Shown here piece by piece: positions 18,717 through 28,019 of a stretch of 64,000 bases of DNA (position 1 is its first letter; every line of letters begins with the position of its first letter). Below the pieces are notes generated by a model. That model made no database searches, was not told the origin of the DNA, and saw only the letters and a list, made by a program, of their open reading frames with translations. The DNA is from Rubinisphaera margarita. GTDB lineage: Bacteria; Planctomycetota; Planctomycetia; Planctomycetales; Planctomycetaceae. The position numbers were made by a program, and so were the translations under genes. The stretch is from the NCBI RefSeq assembly GCF_022267515.1, contig NZ_JAKFGB010000013.1, forward strand, positions 48,044-112,043. Reading direction: 5' to 3'.

Positions 18717-21638
18717 ATGCTTTTTGAGATTGAAATCACCCCCCGGGAACCGTTTGTTGATCGTGAAGCCGGCCGCGTTGTCGGTGAAAGCGAGGGGCTC
18801 GGCTGCACGACCATCAGCGAGGTCGACACGGCTCGCGTGTTCCTCGTCGAAGGGGATCTCAATACCGAGCAGATCGAGTCGATCGAACGTCTGCTGGTCG
18901 ATCCGGTCACCGAGACGGCACACATCACCCGTCTCGACGAGCACGACAGTCGTGCGGCTGCTGGCGATGGCCGGATGGAAATCAATGTCCTGTTCAAGCC
19001 AGGCATGACGGACAACGTGGCCTACAGCACGAAGCGCGAACTGCTCAGTCGTGATCTGCCTGTCACCGATGTGGCCACCTGCCGCCGTTACTGGTTCCCG
19101 AGCGATGCCAGTGCCCAGGACATTCAGCGAACTGTCTCGAAGGCTCTGGCGAACGACGCCATTGAGCGCGTGGTTCGCGGATCGCTCGACCTGAAGTCGA
19201 TCGCACTGGGACAGGAAAAGCCGTTCAATCTGAAGATAATTCCGCTGGCCGGTCTCAGCGACGACGACCTGATGACGATCAGCCGAAACAATCTGCTGTC
19301 GCTCTCACTGGTCGAGATGAAAACCATTCAGCAACACTTCGCTGACCTGCAGCGGGATCCGACTGACATCGAACTGGAGACGGTCGCTCAAACGTGGAGC
19401 GAACACTGTTCCCACAAGACTCTCGCCGGCCGCATTCACTACACCGATGGCGAGCAGGATCTGCAGTTCGAGAACATGCTCAAGGAGACGATCTTCGCCG
19501 CCACGCAGGAACTGCGCAAGCGGTTCGGAGCCGACGACTGGTGCGTGAGCGTGTTCAAGGACAACGCCGGCATCGTCACCTTCAACGACGAATTCGACGC
19601 CTGCTTCAAAGTCGAAACGCACAACCGTCCCTCCGCTCTTGAACCTTACGGCGGAGCGAACACCGGGATTGGCGGCGTGATTCGCGATTGCCTCGGCACC
19701 GGACTGGGCGGACGGCCGGTCGCGAATACCGATGTGTTCTGCTTCGCGCCGCCGGAAACAAAGTACGAAGATCTTCCCCCCGGCGTGCTGCATCCCAAGA
19801 CAGTTGCTCGTGGCGTCATTTCCGGCGTTCGTGACTACGGCAACCGGATGGGGATTCCGACCGTGAATGGAGCGGTTTATTTCGACGAACGATACATCGG
19901 TAATCCGCTGGTCTACTGTGGTAACGTGGCTCTGATTCCGGTTGGCAAGGCCGAGAAATGCGTGAAGCCCGGCCAGTACATTGTCGCCATCGGCGGCCGC
20001 ACAGGACTCGATGGCATTCATGGTGCCACATTTTCTTCGGCTGTGCTGACGGACAAGAGCGAAGAAACCTCCGGCGGCGCTGTTCAGATCGGGAATGCCA
20101 TCACCGAAAAGATGGTCGCGGATGCCATTCTGCGGGCTCGCGATCGGCAGCTATTCTCCGCGCTGACAGACTGCGGAGCAGGGGGCTTCAGCAGCGCGAT
20201 TGGCGAGATGGGTGAAGAAACCGGAGCCGAGGTCTGGCTCGATCGGGCTCCGCTGAAGTATTCTGGCCTGTCGTACATGGAAATCTGGATTTCAGAAGCT
20301 CAGGAGCGGATGGTTCTGGCCGTGCCGCCGGAGAAGTGGGAAGAATTCGAGCAGGTCTGTGCCAGCGAAGGTGTCGAAGCGGTGATTCTTGGCAAGTTCA
20401 CCGACACGAAACAGCTCGTCCTGAAGTACCGCGACGAAGTCGTCGGCGAGATGTCGATGGCCTTCCTCCATGATGGCCGCCCGCCGATTATTCGTGACGC
20501 CACCTACAGGATTCGTGAAGCCGAACCGATCTCCGTCCCTACGGGAGTGGACCTGAATCAGGATCTGCTCAGCATTCTGGGATCGCCGAACGTCTGCAGC
20601 AAAGAATGGATTATTCGCCAGTACGACCACGAAGTGCAGAGTAGTTCTGTCGTGAAGCCGCTGGTTGGTGTGCGGAACGATGGCCCCTCCGATGCCGCCG
20701 TGATTCAGCCGGACTTCGGTTCTGATCGCGGGCTGGTGATTTCCAACGGCATGAACCCGCGGCTCGGTGATCACGATCCTTACTGGATGGCGATCTCGGC
20801 TGTCGACGAAGCGATCCGCAACTGCGTGGCCGTCGGAGCCGATCCCGCGAAGATCGCCGTCCTGGACAACTTTTGCTGGGGCAATACCGATCGTCCGGAA
20901 ACGCTCGGCTCACTCGTGCGGGCAGCGCTGGGTTGTAAAGACGCGGCTCTCCAGTACGGCACGCCCTTCATCAGCGGCAAGGACTCTCTCCACAACGAGT
21001 TCACCTACGAGAAAGACGGGTCCACTCAAGTGGTTTCCATCCCGTCATCGCTGCTCATCTCCGCTCTGGGACAGGTCGAACATGTTGAACATTGCGTGAC
21101 CATGGACCTGAAGTCGCCGGGGAACCGCATTGCGATTGTCGGACAGACACGCGACGAACTCGGCGGCAGTCATTTCGCGATGATTCACGGTCTGAACGGA
21201 GGACAGGTGCCGACGGTTCACTTCGAGACTGCGAACCGGATTTTCACCGCGATGCATCAGGCGATTCGACAGCAACTGATCCGCAGTTGTCACGACCTCA
21301 GCGAAGGAGGCCTGGCCGTCGCCGCAGCCGAAATGGCGTTTGCAGGCGGCCTGGGCATGCAGCTCTCGCTGGCCGACGTGCCGCATGATTTCAGCGACAG
21401 TGACTCGGCCGACCTTCGTCTGCTGTTCTCGGAGAGCAACACGCGATTCCTCATCGAAGTGCCGGCTGGGGAAGTGGCGACCGTGGAATCGGTATTCGCC
21501 AATTCCCCATTCGCCTGGATCGGCGAAGTGACGGAGGCGACTTCCCTTGTGATCGAGAACGGTTCGGGGGCCCGGGTGATCGAGCAGGATCTCGCGACAA
21601 TGAAAGCCGCCTGGCAGAAGCCGCTGGCGTGGGGATGA
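18717..21638 (+). CDS. purL: Phosphoribosylformylglycinamidine synthase, PurSL-type fusion
   Basis: A 973-residue protein. The N-terminal about 190 residues look like PurS-type small domains (opening MLFEIEITPRE, 'VTETAHITRL', 'RVVRGSLDLKS'); the rest is PurL, with 'LETVAQTWSEHCSHKTLAGR', 'KVETHNRPSALEPYGGANTG', 'ALTDCGAGGFSSAIGEMGEE' and 'SGKDSLHNEF'. The enzyme makes FGAM from FGAR in purine synthesis, using ammonia from a separate glutaminase (PurQ). No PurQ domain is present at the C-terminus and no purQ is in the window. Length is between small PurL (about 740) and full PurL with glutaminase (about 1300). The PurS fusion is inferred from the N-terminus. Confidence 0.92.
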   Translation: MLFEIEITPREPFVDREAGRVVGESEGLGCTTISEVDTARVFLVEGDLNTEQIESIERLLVDPVTETAHITRLDEHDSRAAAGDGRMEINVLFKPGMTDNVAYSTKRELLSRDLPVTDVATCRRYWFPSDASAQDIQRTVSKALANDAIERVVRGSLDLKSIALGQEKPFNLKIIPLAGLSDDDLMTISRNNLLSLSLVEMKTIQQHFADLQRDPTDIELETVAQTWSEHCSHKTLAGRIHYTDGEQDLQFENMLKETIFAATQELRKRFGADDWCVSVFKDNAGIVTFNDEFDACFKVETHNRPSALEPYGGANTGIGGVIRDCLGTGLGGRPVANTDVFCFAPPETKYEDLPPGVLHPKTVARGVISGVRDYGNRMGIPTVNGAVYFDERYIGNPLVYCGNVALIPVGKAEKCVKPGQYIVAIGGRTGLDGIHGATFSSAVLTDKSEETSGGAVQIGNAITEKMVADAILRARDRQLFSALTDCGAGGFSSAIGEMGEETGAEVWLDRAPLKYSGLSYMEIWISEAQERMVLAVPPEKWEEFEQVCASEGVEAVILGKFTDTKQLVLKYRDEVVGEMSMAFLHDGRPPIIRDATYRIREAEPISVPTGVDLNQDLLSILGSPNVCSKEWIIRQYDHEVQSSSVVKPLVGVRNDGPSDAAVIQPDFGSDRGLVISNGMNPRLGDHDPYWMAISAVDEAIRNCVAVGADPAKIAVLDNFCWGNTDRPETLGSLVRAALGCKDAALQYGTPFISGKDSLHNEFTYEKDGSTQVVSIPSSLLISALGQVEHVEHCVTMDLKSPGNRIAIVGQTRDELGGSHFAMIHGLNGGQVPTVHFETANRIFTAMHQAIRQQLIRSCHDLSEGGLAVAAAEMAFAGGLGMQLSLADVPHDFSDSDSADLRLLFSESNTRFLIEVPAGEVATVESVFANSPFAWIGEVTEATSLVIENGSGARVIEQDLATMKAAWQKPLAWG

Positions 21639-21904
21639 TCGTCCCGGTCAAATCCCCAACTGTCGAGTGAGAGGGATTGCATTTGCCTGTACCGGGAGAG
21701 ATCCTCGATCGAAGATGACCGTTACAGCCGCACCCTCACTGTCGTTGCGATCGTTACAGAGTGGCTGAACTGCCTGTTTCACCAAGCCCCCTGCCGAATT
21801 CGGTGGGAGGGGCATCGCGTGGTCGTATAATTGCGGCGACCACAAGTGATTCTGCATCGCGCCGACATTTTGTCGGATTGCCACTGAGAGACGAGGATTG
21901 ACCC

Positions 21905-22438
21905 ATGAAATTGACCGCTCCACTGACCCTGCTAATGGGCAGCCTGATTACGTTGACCGGCGCAGTCGCTGGTCCCATTTTGACGCCGCCCCCGACGACG
22001 TACTACGAAAGTACTCCGCCGGTGATGCAGGCACCGCCGAGCTACGAAGTCGCCCCGCTGCCGCCGACCGTGTCGCATGAGTCGATGTATGCTCCCGAGA
22101 TCAACGAGTATCAGACGATCGTGCCTTACGTGCAGCAACCTGCTCGACTGGGGCCGGAGTTGTATCCAAATGTCGTCTACAAAGATGAACATCGCAAGCA
22201 CCCGGCCGCGGTGCCGTATCTGGTCGAAGTCCCACTCTACAAGCCGATCCTGCCGCGTCGCAGGGCCAACTACTGTGGACCTGACTGTGCCCACGTGTTG
22301 ATCTGCGTTCCGCCCTGCGACACTCCTCGAGTTCGTGTGACCCGACGTGGCCACAAGCTGCGATATGATTTCGGCAAGTTCGAAGTCGATGTCATCGTTT
22401 ATCGAAACGGGCGAGTCGTCGTCGACTACGACTGCTGA
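21905..22438 (+). CDS. Small secreted Pro/Tyr-rich protein, unknown
   Basis: A 177-residue protein with a signal peptide (about residues 1-22), a Pro-rich middle (ILTPPPTTYYESTPPV, 'VAPLPPTV') and a C-terminal beta-like segment with four cysteines (CGPDCAH, 'CVPPCD') ending in VVVDYDC. GAGG precedes ATG 21905 and a clear terminator follows. The family was not recognised; it is probably an exported envelope protein. Confidence 0.75.
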   Translation: MKLTAPLTLLMGSLITLTGAVAGPILTPPPTTYYESTPPVMQAPPSYEVAPLPPTVSHESMYAPEINEYQTIVPYVQQPARLGPELYPNVVYKDEHRKHPAAVPYLVEVPLYKPILPRRRANYCGPDCAHVLICVPPCDTPRVRVTRRGHKLRYDFGKFEVDVIVYRNGRVVVDYDC

Positions 22439-22462
22439 TCAGAAGCGAATCTCGTGCATAAG

Positions 22463-22500
22463 AAAAGGCCGCGTTGTCTGCATGACACGCGGCCTTTCTT
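22463..22500 (+). terminator. Terminator between convergent genes
   Basis: An imperfect stem AAAAGGCCGCGT...CACGCGGCCTTT (22463-22496) has an A-run on one side and TTTCTT on the other, between the secreted protein and the EF-hand gene. It can serve both. Confidence 0.8.
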
Positions 22501-22532
22501 CGTTCCGTTCCAGGTTGTCGCTTTACTGGCAA

Positions 22533-23102
22533 CTACTCTTTGGAGGGCTTGCCGCCCTTCTTTGCGCCGCCTTCGGCTCGCTTTTCCATCATGGCTTTGA
22601 TCTCGCTGACATCGATCCCACCGTTGCCGTCGGCATCAATTCGGTCGAAGTGAGTCTGCATGTTTTCCGGAGCTTCGCTCTTGGAAATGCTGCCGTTGCC
22701 ATCGGCATCCAGTCGCTTCAGGAGACCTTCCGGATTAGGCCCCTGTCCGCTCCCTTTCGCACCATCGGGTTTTCCTTTGCCGCCCGGCCCCGCTCCCTGG
22801 CCGGGACGATTTTTCATTGCCGTGGCAAACTCTTGACGGGTGACCTGTCCGTTGCCATCGGCGTCCAGCTTATCGAAGTGGGCCTGCATGCGTTCAGGAA
22901 CTTCAGACTTCGACAGTGAGCCGTTTCCGTCCTTGTCCATTCGCTCGAACATTTGTCCGGGCTCGCGTTGACCCGATTTTCCGCCGGGACCCGGCTTGCC
23001 CTTGCCAGCACCTTTAGCGCCCGGATTACCCGGACCAGCCAGTGCGATCGACGAAGCACAGCAGAGCGTGAGAGACAAAGCGCAGAGGGATGTCAGTTTC
23101 AT
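22533..23102 (-). CDS. Exported EF-hand protein
   Basis: A 189-residue protein with a signal peptide (about residues 1-22), a Gly/Lys-rich linker and four calcium-binding loops in two pairs: DKDGNGSLSKSE, DADGNGQVTRQE, DADGNGSISKSE and DADGNGGIDVSE. Each has the D-x-D-G-N-G...E arrangement of a functional 12-residue EF-hand. Such proteins are abundant in planctomycetes; the partner is unknown. GGAGAA precedes ATG 23102. It follows sufS on the same strand with a gap of about 130 bases. Confidence 0.88.
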   Translation of the reverse strand: MKLTSLCALSLTLCCASSIALAGPGNPGAKGAGKGKPGPGGKSGQREPGQMFERMDKDGNGSLSKSEVPERMQAHFDKLDADGNGQVTRQEFATAMKNRPGQGAGPGGKGKPDGAKGSGQGPNPEGLLKRLDADGNGSISKSEAPENMQTHFDRIDADGNGGIDVSEIKAMMEKRAEGGAKKGGKPSKE

Positions 23103-23230
23103 GAAATGTTCTCCAACAGGGAATGCGAGAAGGAATCGCGAAGCAAGTGCAGGTGTGGGCTGCGATCGCGAGTGTCAGAGATCAAACACCGCAGATTGCT
23201 TGAAGTTCCTGCCCCGTTGGAAATATCGCG

Positions 23231-24478
23231 TCAGTTGAGCCGAAGTCGCTTGCGGGCGGCCACGAGTCCATCGAACAGCGCGTCGACCTCTTCGCGGGTG
23301 TTGTAGGCCGCGAAGCTGGCCCGGACGCTCGCCGAGATGCCCAGATGATCATGCAGTGGCATCGTGCAATGGTGGCCATGTCGAACGCAGACGCCATGTC
23401 GGTTCAGCAGGAAAGCAAGATCCTGCGGATGAGCTCCATCGACGGTAAAGGTAATGATCGCCCCTTTGTGCTCGGCGGCAGGGCCATAGACCGTCAACCC
23501 GGGAATGCCCTTCAGACGTTCCAGCCCATAGGTCAGCAGATCGAACTCGTGGGCACAAATCGCCTCAAGCCCGACAGACTGAACGAGTTCAACCGCGGGC
23601 CGCAAAGCGATGGCCTGCACGAATGGAATCGTTCCGGCTTCAAACTTCGCAGGCGGCTGCGCCCAGGTGGAATGATCCTGGAAGACGCGATCAATCATGT
23701 GTCCGCCGCCGAGCAGAGGCTCCATCATCTCCAGCAGATCGTGGCGTCCATACATCACGCCGACACCGGTGGGACCATAGAGCTTGTGTCCGGAGAACGT
23801 GAGAAAGTCGACTCCAGTGGAGCTGACGTCGATCTGTTCGTGCAAAATCGACTGAGCCGCATCGACAACGAATAGCGCACCGACCGCGTGGGCAGCCGCG
23901 GAGAGTTGCGGAAGATCGTTAATCGTTCCGAGCATGTTCGACATCCCGGTTACGCTGAAGATTTTCGTCTTCTCCGTCAGGTACTGCGGAAGCTGTTCCA
24001 GATCGAGACGGCCGTCTTCGGTGATCGGAAGAACGCGAACGATCGCGCCGGTCCGTTGAGCGACCATCTGCCACGGAACGATGTTGGCATGATGCTCCAT
24101 CAGCGTAATGAGAATCTCGTCCCCTTCCTTGAGGATCGTGGAGCCGAGACCTTGAGCAATCACGTTGAGCGATGCGGTCGTGCCCGAGGTGAAAACAATT
24201 TCTTCCCTGCGATGGGCTCCGATGAAATTCCGAATCGTCTCCCGGCTCGCTTCCAGTTCGTCGTCGATTCGCTGTCCAAATTCGTACGCTCCGCGATAGG
24301 CGTTTGCGTAGAACTTCGTATAGACATCAACCGTGCGGTCGATCACCGATTGCGGCGTCTGAGCCGAGGCTCCGTTGTCGAGGTAGACGACCTTGCGGCC
24401 ATGGTCGTCCTTCTGCTGCAGAATCGGAAACTGAGCACGGAACGCGGCGACATCGAGTGGCGTGTGTGTGGCTGTCAT
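23231..24478 (-). CDS. sufS: Cysteine desulfurase, SufS type
   Basis: A 415-residue class-V aminotransferase-fold enzyme. The PLP lysine is K232 in SGHKLYGPTG, and the persulfide cysteine is C371 in RHGHHCTMPLH. N-terminal 'FPILQQ...YLDNGASAQTP' and 'YRGAYEFGQRIDDELEASRE' match SufS closely. It removes sulfur from cysteine for Fe-S cluster assembly and hands the persulfide to SufE, which is encoded just upstream. The scaffold genes sufBCD are not in the window. Confidence 0.94.
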   Translation of the reverse strand: MTATHTPLDVAAFRAQFPILQQKDDHGRKVVYLDNGASAQTPQSVIDRTVDVYTKFYANAYRGAYEFGQRIDDELEASRETIRNFIGAHRREEIVFTSGTTASLNVIAQGLGSTILKEGDEILITLMEHHANIVPWQMVAQRTGAIVRVLPITEDGRLDLEQLPQYLTEKTKIFSVTGMSNMLGTINDLPQLSAAAHAVGALFVVDAAQSILHEQIDVSSTGVDFLTFSGHKLYGPTGVGVMYGRHDLLEMMEPLLGGGHMIDRVFQDHSTWAQPPAKFEAGTIPFVQAIALRPAVELVQSVGLEAICAHEFDLLTYGLERLKGIPGLTVYGPAAEHKGAIITFTVDGAHPQDLAFLLNRHGVCVRHGHHCTMPLHDHLGISASVRASFAAYNTREEVDALFDGLVAARKRLRLN

Positions 24479-24498
24479 AACGTTTCCAATAGAGATAG

Positions 24499-24600
24499 AG
24501 CAGGCTCCCGCCTGCTGGGCGTGGATCGCACACCGGTCCCCTTCTTAACTCGAAGCGTGAGCGAGGGCTTGTCCGTCCGAGTCCCTCGCTGACGCCCCGG
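24499..24600. repeat. Planctomycete-type intergenic hairpin repeats
   Basis: Two hairpins lie between sufE and sufS: AGCAGGC-tccc-GCCTGCT (24499-24516) and an imperfect inverted repeat GCGTGAGCGAGGG (24555-24567) with CCCTCGCTGACGC (24583-24595). The second, read on the plus strand, encodes the peptide TRSVSEG, a recurrent spurious peptide in planctomycete annotations (from memory). These are non-coding repeats. Confidence 0.65.
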
Positions 24601-24671
24601 GTTGGGAGGTTGAGTCGTACGGGGAGTCGACCGTGGCGCTCCTGACATTGCCCCGCCTTGCCTCAGTCCGG

Positions 24672-25121
24672 TTACTCTTCAAGTCGAGCCAGTGCCGACT
24701 GGCGGATGCGGTTCACCATGCCGTTGAGGCCATTCTTTCGCTGGGGACTGAGATGACGATCGAGTCCGAGGCGATCGAAGACAGCGTGGATGTCCGTTTC
24801 CAGAATGTCCCGAGGTGTCCGCGACTGGAAGGCGGCCAGCAGAACGGCAATGAGTCCGTTAACGATCATCGCGTCGCTCTCTGCATGCAGATGCAGCTGG
24901 CGGGAGTCTTCGTCGTAGTCGGTCACCATCCAGACATTACTCTGACACCCGTGCACCCGATTGTGTTCGGTCTTCTCTTCCGCGGGCATGCGAGGAAGGT
25001 CGAGACCGAGGTCGATCAGGTACTCCATCTGCGCTTCGCTGTCGCCGAGGAAATCGAATTCGTCGTAGATTTCCTGGAGCGGCACGAGGTCGGAAGTGTC
25101 GTTGTTGGTCTTATCGATCAT
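24672..25121 (-). CDS. sufE: Cysteine desulfurase activator SufE
   Basis: A 149-residue SufE protein with the persulfide acceptor C59 in RVHGCQSNVW, 'LQEIYDEFDFLGDSEAQMEYLIDLG' upstream and 'FQSRTPRDIL' downstream. It accepts sulfur from SufS and passes it to the Suf scaffold. ATG 25121 gives a normal N-terminus; an upstream TTG at 25133 is possible but unneeded. It lies between mrp and sufS on one strand, forming an iron-sulfur cluster group. Confidence 0.93.
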   Translation of the reverse strand: MIDKTNNDTSDLVPLQEIYDEFDFLGDSEAQMEYLIDLGLDLPRMPAEEKTEHNRVHGCQSNVWMVTDYDEDSRQLHLHAESDAMIVNGLIAVLLAAFQSRTPRDILETDIHAVFDRLGLDRHLSPQRKNGLNGMVNRIRQSALARLEE

Positions 25122-25189
25122 CACGCGGTTCAATCAACGGAAGTGGAGTAAGTCAGCAGGTTCCGGAGTTTGCGGCGGCTTCCTGTTCA

Positions 25190-26248
25190 TTATTGCAGGA
25201 TATCGAGCGTCGTCTTGGGGGGTTTGACAAAAAACTGCTTCGCGGCCTGCAGAGCCACTGCGGAAGCGACCGCTTCGAGCCGCTCGCGCGTGGCCGACTC
25301 TTCCGTAAACAGGCTTTTAATGCGGCTCTCGTCGCAGCGGATGCGAATATTGGCGTCGGTCGGAATCTCGCCCAGGAAGGGGATTCCCTTCTCTCTGGCC
25401 GTCTCTTCCGCTCCACCTCGACCGAAGATTTCTCCGCTCATGTTCTCGACCATTCCCAGAATCGGAATGTTCACTTTCTGATACATGCCAATCGCTTTCA
25501 CGGCGTCGAGCAGTGCTACTTTCTGCGGCGTGCAGACAACCACGGCTCCGGCCAGCGACATCATCTGGGAGAGAGTCAGGGCCACGTCCCCGGTTCCGGG
25601 AGGCATGTCGACGATGAGATAATCGAGATCGCCCCAGTGTGTCTCCGAGACGAACTGTGTGAGCAACTTGTGAAGCATCGGTCCACGCCAGATGACTGCT
25701 TCTTCTTCCGGCACCAGAAAGCCGATCGACATCACTTTCAAACCGTCGTGTTCAACCGGATGGATGCGCTGGACGACGGAGCCGTCCTGATTGAGGTGCT
25801 CGCGAACCTCTGGCTTGCCGGTAGCGCCGGTCAGATGCGGAATACTCGGCCCGTAAACATCGGCGTCGAGCAGTCCAACGGTGGCTCCCAGTGAACGCAG
25901 ACCGTAAGCCAGCGAAGCGGAAACCGTGCTCTTCCCGACGCCCCCTTTGCCGCTGCCGACCGCGATGACGTTCTTCGCCCGCAGTCCGACAGTTCCGCCC
26001 GACTGGGGTCCCTTCACATCGAGTTCACAGCTGACTTCGACGTTCTGCACGTCACCCTTCTTCAAATGTTCGGTAACGACTTCAGTCAGCTTCTCCTGCA
26101 GACCTGCGCCCGGAAAAGGAAGCACCAGTTCCACACGGGCGGTGCCATTTTCGATGGTGCACGAGCGAATCGCCTTCACGGCGTCGAGGGTGCGATCCAG
26201 GCCGGGGAACACGACCGATTTCAGGGAGTCGGGAATCTGGGAGCTCAT
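25190..26248 (-). CDS. mrp: Mrp/NBP35-type Fe-S cluster carrier ATPase
   Basis: A 352-residue protein with an N-terminal MIP18-like (DUF59) domain (about residues 8-75) and a deviant Walker A P-loop GSGKGGVGKST (98-108), followed by 'LLDADVYGPSIPHLTG' and 'YLIVDMPPGTGDVALTL'. It should carry [4Fe-4S] clusters to apoproteins. The loop after 'GMVENMS' goes straight to GEIFGRGG; the CxxC pair that normally sits there and bridges the cluster between subunits is missing. It is placed first in a minus-strand group with sufE and sufS, which supports the role. Confidence 0.92.
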   Translation of the reverse strand: MSSQIPDSLKSVVFPGLDRTLDAVKAIRSCTIENGTARVELVLPFPGAGLQEKLTEVVTEHLKKGDVQNVEVSCELDVKGPQSGGTVGLRAKNVIAVGSGKGGVGKSTVSASLAYGLRSLGATVGLLDADVYGPSIPHLTGATGKPEVREHLNQDGSVVQRIHPVEHDGLKVMSIGFLVPEEEAVIWRGPMLHKLLTQFVSETHWGDLDYLIVDMPPGTGDVALTLSQMMSLAGAVVVCTPQKVALLDAVKAIGMYQKVNIPILGMVENMSGEIFGRGGAEETAREKGIPFLGEIPTDANIRIRCDESRIKSLFTEESATRERLEAVASAVALQAAKQFFVKPPKTTLDILQ

Positions 26249-26395
26249 CAGGAATCCGCTTTACAAAGTCATACTTCCGGGGTCGGGACGGCAGCGTCCA
26301 GCAACCTACGTAATAACAAGGTCAGGGCCCGAATTACAAATGCAGCAACGCCGATGGATCGACTGAACCCCGGCGGGCTTCCCGGCGAAGTCAGC

Positions 26396-27892
26396 TTACG
26401 ATTTCAGGATCGCGTGCACCGACGTCTGCGGGTTGACCCCCGTGAGCCGCATATCCAGTCCCTGCGACTGGAACGTGAAGCGGGAATGATCGATGCCCAT
26501 GCAATGCAGGATCGTGGCATTCAGGTCATGAATGTGCACCGGGTCTTTGATGACATTATAGCTGAAGTCGTCGGTTTCCCCATGAACAATGCCCGGCTTC
26601 ACGCCGCCGCCCGCCATCCAGACACAAAAATTGCGAGGGTGGTGATCGCGGCCGTAATTCTCGCGGGTCAGCTTGCCCTGGCAGTACACCGTGCGGCCGA
26701 ATTCTCCCCCCCAAACGACCAGGGTGTCGTCGAGCATGCCCCGCTCTTTCAGGTCCTGAATCAACGCCCAGGCGGGTTGATCGACATCGTGACACTGATT
26801 GACCAGATCGCGGGCGATATTGGCGTGCTGATCCCAACCGCGGTGGAAGATCTGCACGAAACGCACGTCCCGTTCCGCCATTCGACGGGCCAGCAGACAG
26901 CTCGCGGCAAACGTCCCCGGCTTCGTGACATCCGGGCCATATTTTTCCAGCGTCTCCTTCGTCTCGTCGGACGTGTCGACCAGTTCCGGCACCGACGACT
27001 GCATGCGGAAGGCCATCTCGGCCTGTTCGATTCGGGCCCGCGTCTGAGGATCGGCCCACTGCGAGTACGCCTGCTCGTTGAGTTCGTTCATCCGATCGAG
27101 CATTCGCCGCCGCATCTCGCGATCGATGCCGCTGGGATTGGACAGGAAGAGCACCGGATCGCCCTGCGATCGCAGCGAAACGCCCTGATGCCGCGTCGGA
27201 AGGAAAGCGGATCCCCAGAGTCGATTATAGAGAGCCTGTGCTTCCGGCCGCCCGGTCCAGGAAGGTGTCATCACGACGAACGAGGGAAGGTTGTCGTTGA
27301 TGGAGCCCAGTCCGTAGCTCAGCCACGAACCGAGACTGGCCCTGCCAGGCAATTGATTGCCGGTGCAGATGTAGGTGATCGCGGGATCGTGATTGATCGC
27401 CTCGGTATTCACGGTCTTGATGATGGCCAGGTCGTCGACCATCTTCGCCGTGTAAGGAAGCAACTCACTGACCCAGGCTCCCGACTGCCCGTGCTGAGCG
27501 AATTCGAATTTCGAGGGAGCAATCGGCAGCGAACTCTGTCCCGACGTCATCGTGGTGATTCGCTGGCCCTTCTGGACGTCGGGCAGAGAGCGGAGATCTT
27601 TGTCGAACAGATCGTCGAGTTTCGGTTTGTAGTCGAACGTATCGAGCTGAGAGGGAGCTCCAGCCATGAACAGATAAATCGCCCGTTTCGCCTTCGGAGC
27701 AAAGTGAGGCAGATCGGGTAATCCCTGGGAAGAATCGGTCGGCGTATTCGCCAGCGCAGAACCTCCCAGCGACGCCAGAGCAGCCGTGCCAAGCCCCAGC
27801 GATGCCTGGCCGAAGAAGTGGCGTCGCGTGAGTTGCAGCCCTAATGATTCGCGAAGCGATTCGCCGTCTCGCTGTGACCAGAACGATTCCAT
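26396..27892 (-). CDS. DUF1501 protein with Tat signal
   Basis: A 498-residue protein of the DUF1501 (sulfatase/phosphatase-fold related) family. It has a twin-arginine signal with RRHFFGQASLGLG near residue 23 and the family features 'AKRAIYLFMAGAPSQLDTFDYKP', 'VVWGGEFGRT' and 'DHHPRNFCVWMAGGG'. ATG 27892 with GAGGT 7 bases upstream is preferred over an in-frame start at 27955. In planctomycetes these genes usually follow a DUF1549/DUF1553 cytochrome gene; no such partner is adjacent here. Exported folded; substrate unknown. Confidence 0.9.
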   Translation of the reverse strand: MESFWSQRDGESLRESLGLQLTRRHFFGQASLGLGTAALASLGGSALANTPTDSSQGLPDLPHFAPKAKRAIYLFMAGAPSQLDTFDYKPKLDDLFDKDLRSLPDVQKGQRITTMTSGQSSLPIAPSKFEFAQHGQSGAWVSELLPYTAKMVDDLAIIKTVNTEAINHDPAITYICTGNQLPGRASLGSWLSYGLGSINDNLPSFVVMTPSWTGRPEAQALYNRLWGSAFLPTRHQGVSLRSQGDPVLFLSNPSGIDREMRRRMLDRMNELNEQAYSQWADPQTRARIEQAEMAFRMQSSVPELVDTSDETKETLEKYGPDVTKPGTFAASCLLARRMAERDVRFVQIFHRGWDQHANIARDLVNQCHDVDQPAWALIQDLKERGMLDDTLVVWGGEFGRTVYCQGKLTRENYGRDHHPRNFCVWMAGGGVKPGIVHGETDDFSYNVIKDPVHIHDLNATILHCMGIDHSRFTFQSQGLDMRLTGVNPQTSVHAILKS

Positions 27893-28019
27893 TGAAGTAC
27901 CTCGAAATGAACTCGATTCAATTGGCAGATCGACGCGTGCCACTGGCTTCGTCAATGCGACGAAAGCCGTCTTTCAGAACTGACCGAGTCAGTTGTACGT
28001 TCGATCTTGCCTGCGTTTC

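Noticed and set aside
26066..27721. 551-codon plus-strand open frame
   Set aside because: It lies antisense to mrp and the DUF1501 gene, whose protein families are clear; the frame is a by-product of GC-rich codon use.
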